Below, piece after piece: positions 6,548-8,113 of a stretch of DNA of 8,113 nucleotides; within the stretch, counting starts at the first letter, position 1; each line of letters begins with the position of its first letter. Below the pieces are notes generated by a model that was not told the DNA's origin, did not search any database, and saw nothing but the letters and a program-made list of their open reading frames with translations. The stretch covers positions 487-8,599 of the forward strand of contig JAFCEK010000037.1 in the NCBI GenBank assembly GCA_017609225.1. Reading direction: 5' to 3'. The position numbers and the translations under genes are program-made. The stretch comes from Candidatus Aenigmatarchaeota archaeon (lineage in GTDB: Archaea; Aenigmatarchaeota; Aenigmatarchaeia; QMZP01).

Positions 6548-6897
6548 CTATAGCCCATTCCTGATTTTTTCAATGCCTGGGCATGAAAAAACATTCCTGA
6601 ACATGAACACCGTCCTGAAAATTCCTGTGAGAGGCCATTTCTGCAAACCATGGGCCTGTAATCATATATGCTGCATTTGTAATGATTTCCCTCTTTTTTC
6701 AGGAATATGCATGCATTGTTTTTCTGCCTGATATATTTGCCATCCATGAATTCGTTTTTTCTGTAGCCAAGTCCTTCTATTCTTTTGATATCTTCTTTGC
6801 TGGGCTCAATCTTCAGTGTGCAGCACTTACCGCACATAAGGCATTCAAATCTGCCTGCAGTCCAGTCCCTTCTGCTTCCGGAAACATAGCCCTGCAT
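6548..6897 (-). CDS. YkgJ/UPF0153-family cysteine-cluster protein, apparently frameshifted
   Basis: The N-terminal 86 residues carry the full family signature: FECLMCGKCC (C19, C22, C25, C26), then CIFL (C63), CSIYDYRPMVCR (C75, C85, R86). YkgJ-family proteins bind zinc or an iron-sulfur cluster; their role is unclear. Right after VCR the frame loses the family pattern and runs on to 6415, overlapping the convergent coiled-coil gene. A different frame continues instead as KWPLTGIF, ending in FSCPGIEKIRNGL and a TAG at 6548-6550. Adding one A to the AAA run opposite 6638-6640 joins both parts into a 118-residue protein with the expected CRxxP and CPGI motifs. The coordinates given are for this restored gene; the uninterrupted frame is 6415-6897. 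The one-base loss may be a true mutation or a sequencing or assembly error in a homopolymer. The start at 6897 fits a TATA-like box 27 nt upstream. Confidence 0.8.
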
Positions 6898-6919
6898 ATT
6901 CTGTTTAATATTGGCAAAG

Positions 6920-6930
6920 AATTAAAAAAA
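6920..6930 (-). promoter_or_regulatory. T-tract: terminator of the membrane-protein gene and/or TATA-like box of the YkgJ gene
   Basis: On the minus strand TTTTTTTAATT begins 2 nt after the stop codon of the membrane-protein gene. The T7 part (6924-6930) could end that transcript. TTTTTAAT is centred about 27 nt before the ATG at 6897, so it could also serve as the promoter box of the next gene. The two roles could coexist in the 35-nt gap. Confidence 0.35.
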
Positions 6931-6932
6931 TA

Positions 6933-7460
6933 TCAGCTGGGTTTTTCCTCTTTCTTTTCCCCTTCCCCTGTGCTTCTGCTAAGCACAGCCACAACCACAA
7001 CTATCACAACTATAAAGAATATCACTGTCCAGAGGTCTGAGTTGAATGCAACAGAGCCCCACTGAAGGCCAAACGGCGTTGCACCAAACACCATAAGGAA
7101 AATCACAAACAGCACTATCAGCACTATAACACCCTTTGTCCATGTCCAGCTCTCAAAATCCTTTATTCCTATAAGTCCCAGTATTATTATCAGGAACAGC
7201 ACCACTGTGGCAATCGCAAGAAACACACCTGATGTGTTAACAAGGAATGTATAGAATATGCTTCCTGTCCAGCTTGAGTAAAGCATTACAAAGAAAGCGA
7301 TTATGATTGAAATCAGGCCAATCGGTCCTTTCTGGAGCCTGTCCCTGGCAACATACATCAGAACCCCGTACACTATTGCCAGTGCCAGCAGAAAGGGAAA
7401 CAACAGCTGGAAGAACTCCATCCTTACAAGATTGTTAATCATCTCAGTAAGTACTGCCAT
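6933..7460 (-). CDS. Five-helix integral membrane protein of unknown function
   Basis: A 175-residue, very hydrophobic protein with five predicted membrane segments: about residues 15-37, 47-64, 71-99 (long, may be kinked), 109-126 and 143-161. The last is nearly pure Ile/Val/Phe. The C-terminus (STGEGEKKEEKPS) is short, charged and presumably cytoplasmic. There is no cleavable signal peptide; helix 1 begins after a short N-terminus with few charges. No catalytic or metal-binding motif is visible, and few charged residues lie inside the membrane, so an enzyme or ion transporter is not suggested. I do not recognise a named family; the size and pattern resemble small membrane proteins often left as hypothetical in archaeal genomes. 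It lies 67 nt after L15e and 35 nt before the YkgJ-like gene on the same strand, with its own TATA-like box. The ATG at 7460 lies 27 nt from that box. Confidence 0.85.
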   Translation of the reverse strand: MAVLTEMINNLVRMEFFQLLFPFLLALAIVYGVLMYVARDRLQKGPIGLISIIIAFFVMLYSSWTGSIFYTFLVNTSGVFLAIATVVLFLIIILGLIGIKDFESWTWTKGVIVLIVLFVIFLMVFGATPFGLQWGSVAFNSDLWTVIFFIVVIVVVVAVLSRSTGEGEKKEEKPS

Positions 7461-7483
7461 ATAATATTTTTTGTTGCGTTAAG

Positions 7484-7491
7484 TATATAAA
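7484..7491 (-). promoter_or_regulatory. TATA box of the membrane-protein gene
   Basis: The minus strand reads TTTATATA, close to the archaeal TATA consensus, centred about 27 nt before the ATG at 7460. No Shine-Dalgarno sequence precedes that ATG, which points to a leaderless transcript and to initiation independent of L15e. Confidence 0.6.
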
Positions 7492-7512
7492 TATTAATTT
7501 GTGCATTCAGAG

Positions 7513-7518
7513 AAAAAA
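7513..7518 (-). terminator. T-tract after the L15e gene
   Basis: Six T on the minus strand, 9 nt after the L15e stop codon and before the TATA box of the next gene. It is a candidate archaeal T-tract terminator, weak on its own. Confidence 0.25.
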
Positions 7519-7527
7519 TACAGGCAA

Positions 7528-8037
7528 TCAGCGCTTTTCAGAGCCCTTTCCCTTTTTCCTCAGGCCCCGGCTTTTCTTTCCTGCAGATGTGAGCCCCCTG
7601 AATGTCCTTCCCCTCTTTCTTGCAGCCCCTGCAGCAGCCCTGTCTTTTTTTATTGAGGGATGGTTCGGGTCAATCATTATGCACTCAAACCATTTGCTTA
7701 CCCCGTCCTGCCCCACAAAATAAGAATTAAGCACCTCCAGATTGGGAAATTTCCTTGCTGCCTTCTCCTCTGCAACCTGCTGCTTTGACTTGTTCAGCGT
7801 GAAAAATCTGCCTGCCCTTTTTGGAACCCTGCCTCCTCCCGGCTTTGGCCTCTTTCTTCTGCCTTTTTTAACCCTGACTCTTACAATCACAAATCCCTGC
7901 TTTGCCTTATATCCAAGCCTTCTTGCCCTGTCCAGCTTTGTGGGTCCCTCTATCCTGCTAACCACAGGCTCTCTTCTCCACTCTATTAGTCTCTGTCTCA
8001 TGATGCTTTCCCTGCCCTGGAGAATTTTTTGCTCCAT
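7528..8037 (-). CDS. rpl15e: Large-subunit ribosomal protein L15e (short N-terminus)
   Basis: L15e is an rRNA-binding protein of the archaeal and eukaryotic large subunit, absent from bacteria. The 169 residues carry clear family blocks: RQRLIEWRREPVVSRIEGPT (14-33), LDRARRLGYKAKQG (35-48), VIVRVRVKKG, then PNLEVLNSYFVGQDG, the DPNHPSIKKD segment and TFRGLTSAGKKSRGL near the end. The C-terminus is very basic. Usual archaeal members are about 190 residues and begin with a conserved MYxYIxEAW-like helix; here that part is replaced by about 13 residues (MEQKILQGRESIM). No coding trace of it appears in any frame upstream, the frame has an upstream stop, and a TATA box 24 nt before the ATG supports the start at 8037. 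The Met at residue 13 is a less likely start. It is the first of three minus-strand genes. Confidence 0.95.
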   Translation of the reverse strand: MEQKILQGRESIMRQRLIEWRREPVVSRIEGPTKLDRARRLGYKAKQGFVIVRVRVKKGRRKRPKPGGGRVPKRAGRFFTLNKSKQQVAEEKAARKFPNLEVLNSYFVGQDGVSKWFECIMIDPNHPSIKKDRAAAGAARKRGRTFRGLTSAGKKSRGLRKKGKGSEKR

Positions 8038-8056
8038 ACTATCAGATAATGTAATG

Positions 8057-8064
8057 TATTTAAA
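8057..8064 (-). promoter_or_regulatory. TATA box of the L15e gene
   Basis: The minus strand reads TTTAAATA, embedded in a longer A/T stretch (8056-8073), centred about 24 nt before the ATG at 8037. This fits a leaderless start for L15e. The core TAAATATTTA (8061-8070) is self-complementary, so the same block could also serve a gene leaving to the right. Confidence 0.55.
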
Positions 8065-8113
8065 TATTTATATTCACAATATGCAAATATAAATCAGAGC
8101 TAAATATGGAGGT

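Noticed and set aside
7742..8092. 116-residue plus-strand frame opposite L15e
   Set aside because: It is the antisense shadow of a well-recognised ribosomal protein gene, with a Leu/Phe/Pro-rich product.
8106..8113. ATGGAGGT at the right edge as the start of a rightward gene
   Set aside because: Only eight bases are visible; the TATA block at 8056-8073 could serve it, but nothing confirms coding.

Overview
The window is archaeal. It encodes a ribosomal protein of the archaeal/eukaryotic L15e family, and an FlaI/TadA-type secretion ATPase with archaeal-style N-terminal cysteines. Most genes have a T/A-rich TATA-like box about 24-27 nt before the first ATG, the spacing expected of leaderless archaeal transcripts. 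The compact layout, the short L15e and the coiled-coil and membrane proteins without recognisable names suggest a small-genome lineage of the DPANN type. That placement is inference; nothing here fixes the phylum.

Layout, left to right. Positions 1-816 (+) are the 3' part of a membrane glycosyltransferase of family 2, cut by the window edge. It converges, with a 10-nt gap, on csaA (827-1159, -), an EMAP-II/CsaA tRNA-binding-domain protein. Next is the largest gene (1234-5025, -), a type II/IV secretion (FlaI/TadA/VirB11-like) ATPase. Its reading frame is interrupted by a 515-residue intein (2026-3570) inserted directly after the Asp-box sequence IED. The intein carries a LAGLIDADG homing endonuclease and a probable helix-turn-helix. 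The intergenic region 5026-5163 holds a Shine-Dalgarno sequence, a perfect 9-bp inverted repeat and AT-rich promoter elements, and it separates the ATPase from two rightward coiled-coil genes (5164-5562 and 5640-6533).

The second half of the minus strand holds three genes read right to left: L15e (7528-8037), a five-helix membrane protein (6933-7460) and a YkgJ-family cysteine-cluster protein (about 6548-6897). The last appears to be broken by a one-base frameshift. Each of the three has its own TATA-like box, so they need not form a single operon.

The most coherent functional story is a possible surface-filament or secretion module: an ATPase motor transcribed divergently from two coiled-coil proteins that loosely recall archaellum FlaC/D/E accessory proteins. 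No FlaJ/TadC-like membrane platform or pilin is visible in the window. The intein sits in the motor's active site, so splicing would be required for ATPase activity. No tRNA, rRNA, CRISPR array or insertion sequence was seen. No gene-free stretch exceeds about 140 bases.
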